The notes under the pieces were generated by a model. That model was not told the DNA's origin, made no database searches, and saw only the letters and a list, made by a program, of their open reading frames with translations. The translations under genes and the position numbers were made by a program. DNA of 64,000 nt from Chloroflexi bacterium B3_Chlor (GTDB lineage: Bacteria; Chloroflexota; Anaerolineae; UBA7937; B3-Chlor), in assembly GCA_005223035.1 (NCBI GenBank), contig NJBK01000006.1, positions 37,310 to 101,309 on the forward strand, read 5' to 3'. Below, piece by piece: positions 39,983-49,984 of the stretch (its first letter is position 1; every line of letters begins with the position of its first letter).

Positions 39983-40741
39983 ATGACCGTCCAACTGGAC
40001 AAAGGTGCGCTGCTAGGGCATCCCAGTTACGTCTGGCGTTCCGGGCAGCAGCGACGGTTGGGACTAATAGATAGATACGCACCTCTGGAAGGAAAGAGTA
40101 TCCTGGACGTAGGCTGTGGAGTGGGCATGTACGTCGAGAGATTCCGCGCGTTCAGCGAACAGACCTACGGTATTGACATAGAAGTCGAGAGAGTAGTGGA
40201 GGGAGGGAGAAGGCTCCCCAACCTCCTCGCCGCCGCTGCCGAGGCACTACCCTTCGCCGATAGCAGCTTCGACATCCTCGTTCTGCATGAGGTTCTGGAG
40301 CACGTATCAGATGATCGCCAGGCGATGGAGGAGGCACATCGGCTTCTCAAACCGGGAGGCAGGATTGTCATCTTCGCACCCAACCGTCTGTACCCTTTCG
40401 AAACCCATGGAATCTGGTGGCGCGGAGGATACAGGTTCGGTAACTTCCCTCTGGTGAACTATCTGCCCCATCCTCTCCGGAACCGGCTGTGCCCTCACGT
40501 GCGAACTTATACCCTGAGAGACTTGCACCGGCTTCTGTCGAATGTGGAGCACCGCGTCATTGCCCAGAGACGGATTTATCCCGGCTATGACAATATCTAT
40601 GTTCGCCACGCTCGGCTGGCGTCCGTCCTGCGCCGCATCACGTACTTCCTGGAAGGCACGCCCCTGCGCATCTTTGGCCTCTCTCATTTCATGGTCGTGG
40701 AGAAGCCAGCTAACAGCGTCGTTAGCACAGCTGTTCCATAG
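39983..40741 (+). CDS. Class I SAM-dependent methyltransferase
   Basis: ILDVGCGVGMYVERF, ALPFADSSFDILVLHEVLEHVSDDRQAMEE. Confidence 0.85.
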   Translation: MTVQLDKGALLGHPSYVWRSGQQRRLGLIDRYAPLEGKSILDVGCGVGMYVERFRAFSEQTYGIDIEVERVVEGGRRLPNLLAAAAEALPFADSSFDILVLHEVLEHVSDDRQAMEEAHRLLKPGGRIVIFAPNRLYPFETHGIWWRGGYRFGNFPLVNYLPHPLRNRLCPHVRTYTLRDLHRLLSNVEHRVIAQRRIYPGYDNIYVRHARLASVLRRITYFLEGTPLRIFGLSHFMVVEKPANSVVSTAVP

Positions 40742-40746
40742 CCTGT

Positions 40747-40775
40747 TTGCACTTTGCGCTGCCATTTGCTAGTAT
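40747..40775 (+). promoter_or_regulatory. Sigma70-type promoter for PBP gene
   Basis: TTGCAC-N17-TAGTAT. Confidence 0.4.
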
Positions 40776-40806
40776 GAACCCAGATTGACTCTGCGGGAAG
40801 ACCAGT

Positions 40807-43800
40807 ATGACCTCCAATATCAGACTCATCATCGCCAGACGTAGACAGCGCAGACACGCAGCGAAGAACAACAATCAGCTGCCCAAGATAACAACTTCGG
40901 CGTTTGGCGTAGTCATCGTGAGCTTGGCATTCTCAGTGATCGCCGGCCTGGGATCGGCCGTTGGCGTATATGCACACTATGCCCAGCAGCTGCCCCCCGC
41001 GGAGATGATTGAGATTCAAACCTCGCAGAGCTTCAAAACGACCACGATATATGATCGAACGGGGACCAAGCCCTTGTACGAGGTTTTCGACCCCCGCTGG
41101 GGAAACCGCACGGTAGTCTCCATAGACCAGATCCCTGATGATCTGATAAACGCCACCATCGCTATCGAGGACCAGAATTTCTACACCAACCCCGGCATTA
41201 ACCTCCGCGGCATCATGCGCGCCTTCTACGTCGACATCACGGGACAAGGTTTTCAAGGCGGTAGTTCCATTACTCAACTACTAGTCAAGAATGTGATCAT
41301 AGCCCCCGAGGAGAGAACACAGCGCACCCTTTCCCGCAAGATCAAGGAAGCTATCCTCGCCGTCGAGATCACGCGACGGTACAGCAAGGATCAAATCCTG
41401 GAATGGTACCTGAATACCGTGTTCTTTGGGAATATGGCCTACGGTGCTGAAGCCGCAGCACAGGCCTACTATGGCAAACACGTGCAAGACCTGAGCCTGG
41501 CCGAGTGCGCCATGTTGTCCGCTCTGCCCAATGCCCCAGCTACCTACTCTCCTCTCACCAATCCCGAGGAGGCTACCATCCGTCAGTACTTGGTTCTGGA
41601 TGCCATGTTCCGCCAAGGATACATGACCTACGATGAGATAGTGGCGGCCAAGGCCGAAGAACTGCACTACGCGCCCGTCCGGTTCGACATCGAGGCGCCC
41701 CACTTCGTGATGTACGTTCGCCAGTTGCTGGAGGAGCGATACGGCTCAGACTTGGTGTATCAAGGCGGACTGAAGGTTTACACTACGCTCGATCTGGATT
41801 TACAGCGCGTAGCGGAAGACATCGCCAGGCAGCACATAGCCGAACTCCAGGCGGATGAACGCAACGCCTCCAACGCTGCCGTTGTGGCCATCAAGCCGCC
41901 CACAGGGGAAATACTGGTGATGGTGGGCAGCCTGGACTATTTCGAACCACAGATAGATGGTCAGGTCAACGTAGCCCTGGCCGAGCGACAACCGGGGTCT
42001 TCTTTCAAGATGTTTACGTACACGGAGGCCCTGCTGCAGGGCCACACCCCAGCCTCGTTGGTAATGGATGTGCGCACTACGTTCCCTGATCCAGACTTCT
42101 CACACCCCTACACGCCGGAAAACTACGATCGCGAGTTTCACGGCCCTCTGCGGCTCCGACAGGCCCTGGCTCGCTCCATCAATGTCGCTGCAGTGAAGGT
42201 GTTGAGCTGGGTCGGAGTGAGAAACGTGATTGACGTCTCTCACCGCATGGGGATCAACACACTGACTCAAGACTACTATGGCTTGAGTCTGACCTTGGGC
42301 GGCGGAGAGGTCAGGCTTCTTGACATGACCTACGCCTTCAGTGTACTGGCCAACGGTGGCTACATGGCTGGTCAGCCTGTGCCGGACGACAAGTTGAGGC
42401 CAGGATATCGGGAGTTGGATCCGGTGGCCATCCTGCGGGTCGAGGATGCCAACGGCAACGTGCTGGAGGAGTACCAGAGTGCCGAGCTAAGAGACGTAAT
42501 CAGTCCTCAGGTTGCCTACGTCATCACGCACATGCTGTCGGACAATGTAGCTCGGACTCCCGCCTTCGGCTCCCGCAGCATGCTCTGGTTGGGAAACGAT
42601 CGACCTGTTGCGGCGAAGACCGGCACTACAACTGACTTCAAGGACTCGTGGACTATGGGCTTCACGCCCCAGCTCTGCGCGGGTGTATGGGTGGGCAATA
42701 GCGACAATGCGCCTATGGAACATGTGCCTGGCTCGCGGGGGGCGGCTCCCATCTGGCACAACCTCATGCTTGCCGCCTTGGAATCTGAGCCAGTGGTGCC
42801 CTTCGTTGAACCCCCGGGCCTGGAGTGGGGTGTGGTGGATGCCACGTCTGGGCTGCTTCCCACCGAGTACAGCCCGAGTACCGTAAGGGAGGTATTCCTC
42901 CCCGGCACAGTACCTACCGAGCATGACAACATCCATCAGATGTTCCATTTCTGCCGCACCTCTGGGAAACTAGCCACTGTCTATTGTCCGCTCGAGGAAG
43001 TGAGGGAGAAGGTATATGAGATCTACCCCCCCGAAGCGGCTGACTGGGTGAGGGAGAACGATGTCCCGCAGCCACCTACCGAGTATTGCGACGTCCACGG
43101 GCCGACTCCGCTGAGCGGAGATGTCGCCATCACCAAGCCCCGACCGTATGACTATATCCGCGGGTTAGTGCAGATACAGGGGAACGCTCGCGGGCCCAAT
43201 GTGCAGCTATATCGGCTGCAATACGGACCCGGGCTGAACCCTTCCTCCTGGACCCAGATAGGCGGCGATCATCCCTACACTGTTGACAACGGCCTGCTGG
43301 AAACGTGGGACGTGAGACAGTTGGATGGCCTCTACACTCTCCAGTTGTCGGTGGTGGATTGGAGCAACTACTATCGTCAGGCCACTATTCAGGTGACGGT
43401 GGATACTATCTCCCCGACGGTTGAGATCACCTACCCCATCACGGAGCAGCTCTACATCATGGAGGACGATGAATGGGTCAGCATCCAAGCGCAGGCGATG
43501 GACAACTTCTCCATGGACAGAGTGGAATTCCATCTAGACGATGAACTCCTGACTTACGACACCGTGAGCCCCTTCAACCAAAGGTGGACCATCGTCATGA
43601 CCACCACTTTGGAGGAGGACGCTGCGCTCCGCAAGGAGCTCACCGAGGACTCGCCCATCGAAGTTACCAACAGCATCACGGTGCCCCATACGATCCACGT
43701 GGTTGCAGTGGATGCAGCGGGTAATCGAATGAAGAGCGAAGAGGTAATGATCTACGTGGTCCACAAGCAGGAGGAGGAAGAGCAACCCGAAGCGTCGAAC

Positions 43801-43869
43801 TCGGACATGTCCTTAGAAGGCCGATGGGCCTTCGTGCGACGGGAAGACGAGATTCTGGTAGGAGCATGA
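40807..43869 (+). CDS. Class A penicillin-binding protein (PBP1A family) with C-terminal Ig-like domains
   Basis: GT51 AIEDQNFY...GGSSITQLLVKN; transpeptidase PGSSFKMF (SxxK), SIN, AKTGTT (KTG). Confidence 0.95.
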   Translation: MTSNIRLIIARRRQRRHAAKNNNQLPKITTSAFGVVIVSLAFSVIAGLGSAVGVYAHYAQQLPPAEMIEIQTSQSFKTTTIYDRTGTKPLYEVFDPRWGNRTVVSIDQIPDDLINATIAIEDQNFYTNPGINLRGIMRAFYVDITGQGFQGGSSITQLLVKNVIIAPEERTQRTLSRKIKEAILAVEITRRYSKDQILEWYLNTVFFGNMAYGAEAAAQAYYGKHVQDLSLAECAMLSALPNAPATYSPLTNPEEATIRQYLVLDAMFRQGYMTYDEIVAAKAEELHYAPVRFDIEAPHFVMYVRQLLEERYGSDLVYQGGLKVYTTLDLDLQRVAEDIARQHIAELQADERNASNAAVVAIKPPTGEILVMVGSLDYFEPQIDGQVNVALAERQPGSSFKMFTYTEALLQGHTPASLVMDVRTTFPDPDFSHPYTPENYDREFHGPLRLRQALARSINVAAVKVLSWVGVRNVIDVSHRMGINTLTQDYYGLSLTLGGGEVRLLDMTYAFSVLANGGYMAGQPVPDDKLRPGYRELDPVAILRVEDANGNVLEEYQSAELRDVISPQVAYVITHMLSDNVARTPAFGSRSMLWLGNDRPVAAKTGTTTDFKDSWTMGFTPQLCAGVWVGNSDNAPMEHVPGSRGAAPIWHNLMLAALESEPVVPFVEPPGLEWGVVDATSGLLPTEYSPSTVREVFLPGTVPTEHDNIHQMFHFCRTSGKLATVYCPLEEVREKVYEIYPPEAADWVRENDVPQPPTEYCDVHGPTPLSGDVAITKPRPYDYIRGLVQIQGNARGPNVQLYRLQYGPGLNPSSWTQIGGDHPYTVDNGLLETWDVRQLDGLYTLQLSVVDWSNYYRQATIQVTVDTISPTVEITYPITEQLYIMEDDEWVSIQAQAMDNFSMDRVEFHLDDELLTYDTVSPFNQRWTIVMTTTLEEDAALRKELTEDSPIEVTNSITVPHTIHVVAVDAAGNRMKSEEVMIYVVHKQEEEEQPEASNSDMSLEGRWAFVRREDEILVGA

Positions 43870-44654
43870 AGAACATCCTCGTCAGTAACGATGACGGCAT
43901 CAACTCTCCCGGCCTGTTTCGATTGAAGCAGGCCCTCGATTCAGTGGGAGAGGTTGCGGTCATTGCCCCTGATCGGGAGCGGACAGCTTCCGGTCATGCG
44001 AAGACGATGCACAAGCCTCTGCGGATCAACCAGGTCGCGTTTCCCGATGGCTCCCTGGCCTACTCAAGCAGCGGTGCTCCTTCGGACTGCGTGGCCCTGG
44101 CGGTTCTGGGCTTCCTTCCCCGATTGCCTGACTTGGTGGTGTCCGGTATCAACCTTGGAGCCAATGTTGGGCACGACATCACATACTCCGGGACCCTCGC
44201 CGCCGCCTTCGAGGGTACAATCTCCGGCATACCCTCCATAGCTGCATCGTTGGACACCTATGAGGAAGGTGACTTCAGATACGCCGCCCGTTTTGTGGCC
44301 CACTTGGCCCAGGAGGTGTTGATCCGCGGCCTGCCATCAAACGTCCTGTTGAACGTCAACGTGCCCAACGTGGCAGGAGATGAGATCGCAGGTGTTGAGA
44401 TCACCAGGTTGGGCCGACGGCTCTATCGGGACCAGCTGATCAAGCGACAAGATCCACGAGGCCGAGACTACTACTGGATCGGTGGAGAGAGACCCACCGG
44501 TGTTGCAGAGGATGAGGGCACCGACATTTGGGCACTTGCGCGGAAGCGCATTTCTGTAACCCCAATTCACCTCGATATGACCGACGACAGCTTCATCGAA
44601 GAACTAAGAGGCTGGAGAATCTGGACCGAAGCGAGAGAGCGAAACGTCACATAA
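43866..44654 (+). CDS. surE: 5'/3'-nucleotidase SurE
   Basis: MKNILVSNDDGINSPGL; SGINLGANVGHDITYSGTLAAAFEG. Confidence 0.95.
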   Translation: MKNILVSNDDGINSPGLFRLKQALDSVGEVAVIAPDRERTASGHAKTMHKPLRINQVAFPDGSLAYSSSGAPSDCVALAVLGFLPRLPDLVVSGINLGANVGHDITYSGTLAAAFEGTISGIPSIAASLDTYEEGDFRYAARFVAHLAQEVLIRGLPSNVLLNVNVPNVAGDEIAGVEITRLGRRLYRDQLIKRQDPRGRDYYWIGGERPTGVAEDEGTDIWALARKRISVTPIHLDMTDDSFIEELRGWRIWTEARERNVT

Positions 44655-44669
44655 GGTGGGAAGGCGACG

Positions 44670-45194
44670 GTGGACTTCTGGCAGGTATTGGAAGGAAGAC
44701 GCAGCGTACGCAGTTTCAACGGAGAGCGCGATGTTCCCTCTGAGATCGTGACCAGGCTGCTCCAGGCGGCGATCCGCGCCCCCTCAGCCGGAAACTGCCA
44801 GCCTTGGTACTTCTTTGTGGTGCGAAACCAGAGCGCTAAGCGAGCGCTGGCCCAGGCGGCTCTAAACCAGTGGTTCCTCAGTGAGGCGCCAGTGGTCATA
44901 GTAGTCTGCGCCGAGCCCGAGCGGTCGGCGATAAGGTATGGAGACCGGGGAAGACGTCTCTACTCGCTACAGGACACGGCAGCCGCCATAGAGAATCTCC
45001 TGCTGGCGGCTGTGGCGTCGGGTTTAGGAGCCTGCTGGGTAGGAGCCTTCGATGAGGAGGAAGCATCCCTGGCCCTGGATCTGCCGTCTCATCTACGGCC
45101 TGTGGCGATCGTCCCGGTTGGCTACCCAGCCAGGCGTCCCTCGCTGAGCACCGACCGCCGGCGCTTGGACGCGGTCGTCAAGGAAATCGAGTAA
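44670..45194 (+). CDS. Nitroreductase family protein
   Basis: VLEGRRSVRSFNGERDV, AAIRAPSAGNCQPWYFFVV, GLGACWVGAF. Confidence 0.9.
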   Translation: MDFWQVLEGRRSVRSFNGERDVPSEIVTRLLQAAIRAPSAGNCQPWYFFVVRNQSAKRALAQAALNQWFLSEAPVVIVVCAEPERSAIRYGDRGRRLYSLQDTAAAIENLLLAAVASGLGACWVGAFDEEEASLALDLPSHLRPVAIVPVGYPARRPSLSTDRRRLDAVVKEIE

Positions 45195-45277
45195 AGTAGC
45201 CATCCCGGGAGACAGAGGCCTTGGGCAGTGGCCCGCCGCTGAGTCCCAGCCGTCCGTCGTACCCCGTGATCTCCTTC

Positions 45278-45306
45278 TTGACCAAGGCCAGAAGAGCAAG
45301 TATAAT
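45278..45306 (+). promoter_or_regulatory. Sigma70-type promoter for ilvE
   Basis: TTGACC-N17-TATAAT. Confidence 0.55.
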
Positions 45307-45367
45307 AGCGACTGCTTGAGTGTCAACGTGCTCGCTTCCCCGGCGAGCGAGAAGGAGGCAGACAGCG

Positions 45368-46303
45368 ATGACCACCAGATATGCGTTCTTCGAGGGAAGA
45401 ATCGTGCCCATAGATCAGGCAAAGGTCAGCATCATGACCCACGCCTTCAACTACGGAACGGGCTGCTTCGAGGGAATCCGGGCCTATTGGAACAAAACCA
45501 AGAAGCAGCTCTATGTCTTTAAGCTAGAAGAGCACTACGAGCGCTTTCTGCACTCGTGCCACATCATCCGCATCTCCCTCCCCTACAGCGTGGAGGAGTT
45601 GTGCGGCATCACCGTTGAGTTATTGAGAGAAGAAGGCTTTCGGCAGGACACCTATGTCCGTCCCCTGGCATACAAGGCCGACGCGGGCATAGGGGTCAGG
45701 CTGCACGATCTGGAGGATCAATTCGCCCTGTTCGCCACCCCCTTCGGCAAGTACATCGAGAGAGAGGAAGGAGCGAAGGTAGGTGTGTCGTCCTGGCGTC
45801 GAATCAACGATAATGCGGTTCCCGCACGGGCGAAGATCACAGGAGCTTACATCAACTCTGCCCTAATCAAGACTGATGCGGTGATGAACGGATTCGACGA
45901 GGCGATCGTGCTCACCCAGCAAGGGCATGTCTCCGAGGGGAGTGCCGAAAACCTCTTCATAGCAAGGCAAGGCAAACTGATTACCTCGCCAGTGACGGAA
46001 GACATTCTGGAGGGGATAACCAGGGCAACGCTTATCGAACTCGCCGCCAAAGAGCTAGGCATCGAGACGGTTGAGCGGCCGATAGACCGCACCGAGTTGT
46101 ATGTGGCAGACGAGGCTTTCTTCTGCGGAACAGGCGTGCAGATAGCAGCCATAAGCGAGATAGATCATCGTCCGGTTGGTAGGGGCACCATCGGGCCCAT
46201 TGTGACACAGCTGAGAGACCTGTACTTCAGCATTGCTCGTGGTGAGAAGGAAGACTACCTGGACTGGATCACCCCGGTCTATGCAGCTGTACATGCCATG
46301 TGA
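45368..46303 (+). CDS. ilvE: Branched-chain amino acid aminotransferase
   Basis: FFEGRIVPIDQAKVSIMTHAFNYGTGCFEGIRAYW; GHVSEGSAENLF; ITRATLIELA. Confidence 0.93.
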   Translation: MTTRYAFFEGRIVPIDQAKVSIMTHAFNYGTGCFEGIRAYWNKTKKQLYVFKLEEHYERFLHSCHIIRISLPYSVEELCGITVELLREEGFRQDTYVRPLAYKADAGIGVRLHDLEDQFALFATPFGKYIEREEGAKVGVSSWRRINDNAVPARAKITGAYINSALIKTDAVMNGFDEAIVLTQQGHVSEGSAENLFIARQGKLITSPVTEDILEGITRATLIELAAKELGIETVERPIDRTELYVADEAFFCGTGVQIAAISEIDHRPVGRGTIGPIVTQLRDLYFSIARGEKEDYLDWITPVYAAVHAM

Positions 46304-46359
46304 CGCGGGAGCTGCCCCTTGAGAGCCCCGTTCACGGAGAGGATCCGGGGAACTAGGAG

Positions 46360-49278
46360 CTAGGGGCTCAGAACCTCAAGGGACGTAGGCAGCAAGATCT
46401 GGTCTCCCATTAGAGTACCTTCGGAGTTCGTGACCTCCAGTCTCTGAAGGGTCTCCAGCTCGTAAACGCCGATCGCCAGGTGATAGGTCTCGGACGGGAC
46501 CGCTCGTCCTACTAGGACCAGATGCTCATCCTCCACAATTTCCTCTTTGAGCCAGGCCCAGGTTGGATACATACCGTTCGCAGGGAGACCATCAGCCTGA
46601 GCCCACATCTGCCCGCTGTCATCCACAAGGTGGACGAAGACGGTGTAGTTCTCCGTCATTTCCTCCAACCCCTCCCAGTACAGAAGCAGCCTGAAATAGT
46701 TTCCCGGCGTTGCGCTAGTTTCCTGAAGCTCATAGCCCAGCAGCCGGATTCGCTCCCCAAACTCAAAAGGTCCCACCTTCGCCACTTCTGACAGATCCAC
46801 AGGTCGTGTCCGACGCACACGGACCCTCGCAAGCTCAAGGCTGTCCGAGACCACATTCCCCTCCTCGTCCAGTACTGCCAGCCGCTGGCCGGTGTCTGGA
46901 CGATAGAGCCCAGCACGAAGCACGTATAAGCCAGGAGGAGTCTCTACAGATACCGGCAGCGCATGGCGGTCGGAGACGTAGAAGCCCGGTGTCCAAGTGG
47001 ACGTCGGGATGTTCGCTGGATTGATCTCCTCGGACAGACTCCATGAGATGTAGTTGGGTCTCAGATCATCGAGGTGCACAAAGACGCTGTAGTTCTCCCT
47101 CCGCCGCCTCTCAGCTTCCCAATACAGAGTCACGTACAGGGTATCGCCAGGTGTCACGCTCTCCCTCTGTATGTCATAGCCCAGGAACATGACCTCATCA
47201 TCGAGGTTGACACGAGCTGCATGCTGGACACCCAGTACTTGTTCAGGAGGCGAGGCCATGCGGAACCAGGTCGTGTAGGGATCAACATAGCCCTCCTTGA
47301 TCACCAACAGAATCAGCAGAGGCAAGGCCAGTAGGCCCGCCTCGACCAACGATAGGCGACTCTCCTCCGCTTCCTTGGGCGTCGAGCGGTCTCGGTTCCT
47401 CCGCCTCAGAACAAGGATGATCGTCACGCCGACCACGATGACAAGGGCCCCTACCGATATGACATTCGCCAAGACCCTGACAGGAGTGTCCTCGAAGCGC
47501 ACGACGACCGTATGCTCACCAGCGGGCACTTCGAAGGTGATCAGCCCCTGGGGGTATGACGGAGTGATGCGTACGGGCTCTGAATCCACAGATGCTTGCC
47601 AGCCTGGAAAATAGAAAGTATTGAACTGGACTGTGAACGGCTCGGACGACACAACCCGATACTCGTCGGAGACGACCGTGTGATCTGTCAGTTCGGCGCG
47701 CCCGGAGTCGGGTAGGCTCTGGGCATCCAGCTTGGAGATCGAGCTGGAAGAGAGATACTGAGGCACCAGGGGTGAGTCAGAAGGTTCCTCCGCAACCCAC
47801 TTTGGAAGACACTCTCCTGCACTTGTGGTGCCAATAGCCCCTGTCCTCAGCTCATTGACCACGACATCTCTCGGGGCCAGCTGCTCTCGGCTCACCGGCG
47901 GCCACTGCTCGTAGAGGTGGACGAATTCAGCCACCACGGTGACAACCAGCGACACCGTCAACAGGATCAGGACTGAATGGCGCCAGGGAAGCCTGGACCA
48001 TAAGTGCACACTCAAGCCAGCAAGCACGGACACTGTCAGTCCAGCTATGTCCAGCAGTCGCCAGGGAAACTGAGTGAAAGCGAGCAGGGGCACGTGTTCC
48101 CACAGCGGGGCTGAAACACGCAAGGTCATGAATACCGCGACGGAGAGTACGACCACGAAGAACGCGGCTTGCATCCTTTGTCGGCGCGTGAGAGGTGCGA
48201 TGATCATAGCCACCACTCCAAGAGCACCAAACAGTACCTGAGGTGCTCCCAGGTTGTGCAGCCAAACGGGGTTGAATGAAGAGCTATCGGGCGTGACCGA
48301 AGGAGAGAGAATCTCTTCCAGGGTCAGGAAGTGCTCGTGGAAGTCCAGGTAGCCCTCAGCGGATCTGTGAAGCTTGACCAGAGGCTTCTCGACCAGCGCG
48401 GGGACCACGAAGAACGATACGAGCGCCAGAGCCAGCACCAGGACCCAAACGGCATGCTTGATTTTGTGCCATCTTCGAGAAGTACAGATGATCCAGGCCA
48501 TATAGACGGCCAGGACTGGGAAGAAGAACATGCCGCTGATGTTATGACTGACGACCACAGCGCCGCATAGCAGAGGGCTAGCCAGCAGATGGAGGAGACT
48601 ATCTCTGGTTATGAGGCGACTTGCAGACCAGAGAGCGACTGGCATGAGAGACACAGCCAAGAACTGAGCGTACCCCCCTCTGACGTAGATCTCTCTCAGC
48701 GTGAAGGGGGCATAGACGTAGGCAACCGCAGCCAACACGGCGGACTTCGGCCCCAAGATGTCTTTGGTGAGAGCATAGGTGCCCCAGGTACCCAGGAGGA
48801 GGCATCCAATCAACACGACCTTGAACGCGCTCTCGAAACCAAGACCTATCAGGTGCACAGCCGAGGTGATGTGATAGAGCAAAGGGGCAAAGTAGTTGAA
48901 GATGGGGTATCCGTAGCCGAAGACCATATCAGGCGCCCAGCGGGGATAGTAGACGCCATCGCCCCAACTCTGATCAACTTCCACGACCCGAAGCAGATGC
49001 ACAAAGCCGTCCGCTGTCCTCGGTAGGCCCGGCTGAAGTAGGGGCAGAACGGCCACGATTGGGAGCAGGACCACGACCACAAGACCGAAGTCCAACCGCG
49101 ACCCGACCCCGATCAGTCGCCGACGCGCAGAGCGCAAGAGCCGCTTAGATCTGGACACCACTTCCTTTTTCCCGCAACACAGACGTCTTCCGAACATGTG
49201 GGGCCTTGGCAAGGCTCTGCAAAAGGAATGCCAGTCCCCTACTCTCAAGAAACTGGCCTGTCCACAGATGCTCTTCAA
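46360..49278 (-). CDS. Large multi-TM protein, PTPS-related-domain-like, with two C-terminal beta-sandwich modules
   Basis: DGFVHLLRVVEVDQSWGDGVYYPRWAPDMVFGYGYPIFNYFAPLLYH; two LGY...LYWE modules. Confidence 0.75.
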   Translation of the reverse strand: MKSICGQASFLRVGDWHSFCRALPRPHMFGRRLCCGKKEVVSRSKRLLRSARRRLIGVGSRLDFGLVVVVLLPIVAVLPLLQPGLPRTADGFVHLLRVVEVDQSWGDGVYYPRWAPDMVFGYGYPIFNYFAPLLYHITSAVHLIGLGFESAFKVVLIGCLLLGTWGTYALTKDILGPKSAVLAAVAYVYAPFTLREIYVRGGYAQFLAVSLMPVALWSASRLITRDSLLHLLASPLLCGAVVVSHNISGMFFFPVLAVYMAWIICTSRRWHKIKHAVWVLVLALALVSFFVVPALVEKPLVKLHRSAEGYLDFHEHFLTLEEILSPSVTPDSSSFNPVWLHNLGAPQVLFGALGVVAMIIAPLTRRQRMQAAFFVVVLSVAVFMTLRVSAPLWEHVPLLAFTQFPWRLLDIAGLTVSVLAGLSVHLWSRLPWRHSVLILLTVSLVVTVVAEFVHLYEQWPPVSREQLAPRDVVVNELRTGAIGTTSAGECLPKWVAEEPSDSPLVPQYLSSSSISKLDAQSLPDSGRAELTDHTVVSDEYRVVSSEPFTVQFNTFYFPGWQASVDSEPVRITPSYPQGLITFEVPAGEHTVVVRFEDTPVRVLANVISVGALVIVVGVTIILVLRRRNRDRSTPKEAEESRLSLVEAGLLALPLLILLVIKEGYVDPYTTWFRMASPPEQVLGVQHAARVNLDDEVMFLGYDIQRESVTPGDTLYVTLYWEAERRRRENYSVFVHLDDLRPNYISWSLSEEINPANIPTSTWTPGFYVSDRHALPVSVETPPGLYVLRAGLYRPDTGQRLAVLDEEGNVVSDSLELARVRVRRTRPVDLSEVAKVGPFEFGERIRLLGYELQETSATPGNYFRLLLYWEGLEEMTENYTVFVHLVDDSGQMWAQADGLPANGMYPTWAWLKEEIVEDEHLVLVGRAVPSETYHLAIGVYELETLQRLEVTNSEGTLMGDQILLPTSLEVLSP

Positions 49279-49298
49279 CCCCCTCCAAAGTCCCGTCC

Positions 49299-49601
49299 CT
49301 AGGTACTCTTGAGCCCTCGCAACTCATACACCTTCTCCAAGCTCCTGCGCCCCTTGAGCTGAATCGGCTACAAGGGCATCGCCTCAACCAGGTTCTTCGT
49401 CCTTGCGTAAGCACTATGGCTGAGCAGTATCTGGCCCAGCTGAGCATGCTCCTGAAGTCGCTTCGCCAGGTTGACGCAATCTCCAATGGCGGTATAGTCA
49501 CTCCTCTGCGGAATGCCGATATTCCCGACCACAGCCTCGCCGACCGTGATACCGATACCAAAGCTGAGCTGGGAATCTGCCTCACGATGCTGCTGAAGCT
49601 G
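49299..49601 (-). pseudogene. Truncated class III adenylate/guanylate cyclase catalytic domain
   Basis: Frame reads [99 protein letters not shown]; internal TAG at 49368-49370, upstream in-frame TGA at 49602-49604. Confidence 0.9.
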
Positions 49602-49656
49602 TCACATTATAGGAGATTTCAAGGCAGCGAGCAATACATTTCGAGGCTATTTCGAG

Positions 49657-49971
49657 CTACGACGCATAACAAGGAGGGGCAAGATAGTTCAATAGCAGCG
49701 AGCCTAGCAGCAACACATAGTACGGCCTGACATCCGTGGGGTTGTGCCTGCCGACGAAAAGGCTCAGATTCCAAACAGACTTCCCAGGACGTCAATGGTA
49801 TAGTCAGTGAGAGGGAAGAGATTCTCTCTTCTCCAGACCAGAGTAAAGCCAATACCCAGGCCTATGCAAGCAACCAATAGCGGCAGGTTCTTGAAATAGG
49901 CGATGAGCAGTCATGCCAGAAACAGAACCAGGTATGGCCATTTCTTCTTGATCGTCCCCAAAAGGACCATC
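49657..49971 (-). pseudogene. Decayed membrane-protein remnant
   Basis: MVLLGTIKKKWPYLVLFLA*LLIAYFKNLPLLVACIGLGIGFTLVWRRENLFPLTDYTIDVLGSLF then frame change to WNLSLFVGRHNPTDVRPYYVLLLGSLLLNYLAPPCYAS*. Confidence 0.5.
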
Positions 49972-49984
49972 TTCGTGTTTTCCT

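Noticed and set aside
49145-49585. 146-aa minus-strand ORF
   Set aside because: Wrong frame of the cyclase remnant
49206-49730. 174-aa plus-strand ORF
   Set aside because: Antisense to the cyclase remnant; composition explained by the minus-strand pseudogene
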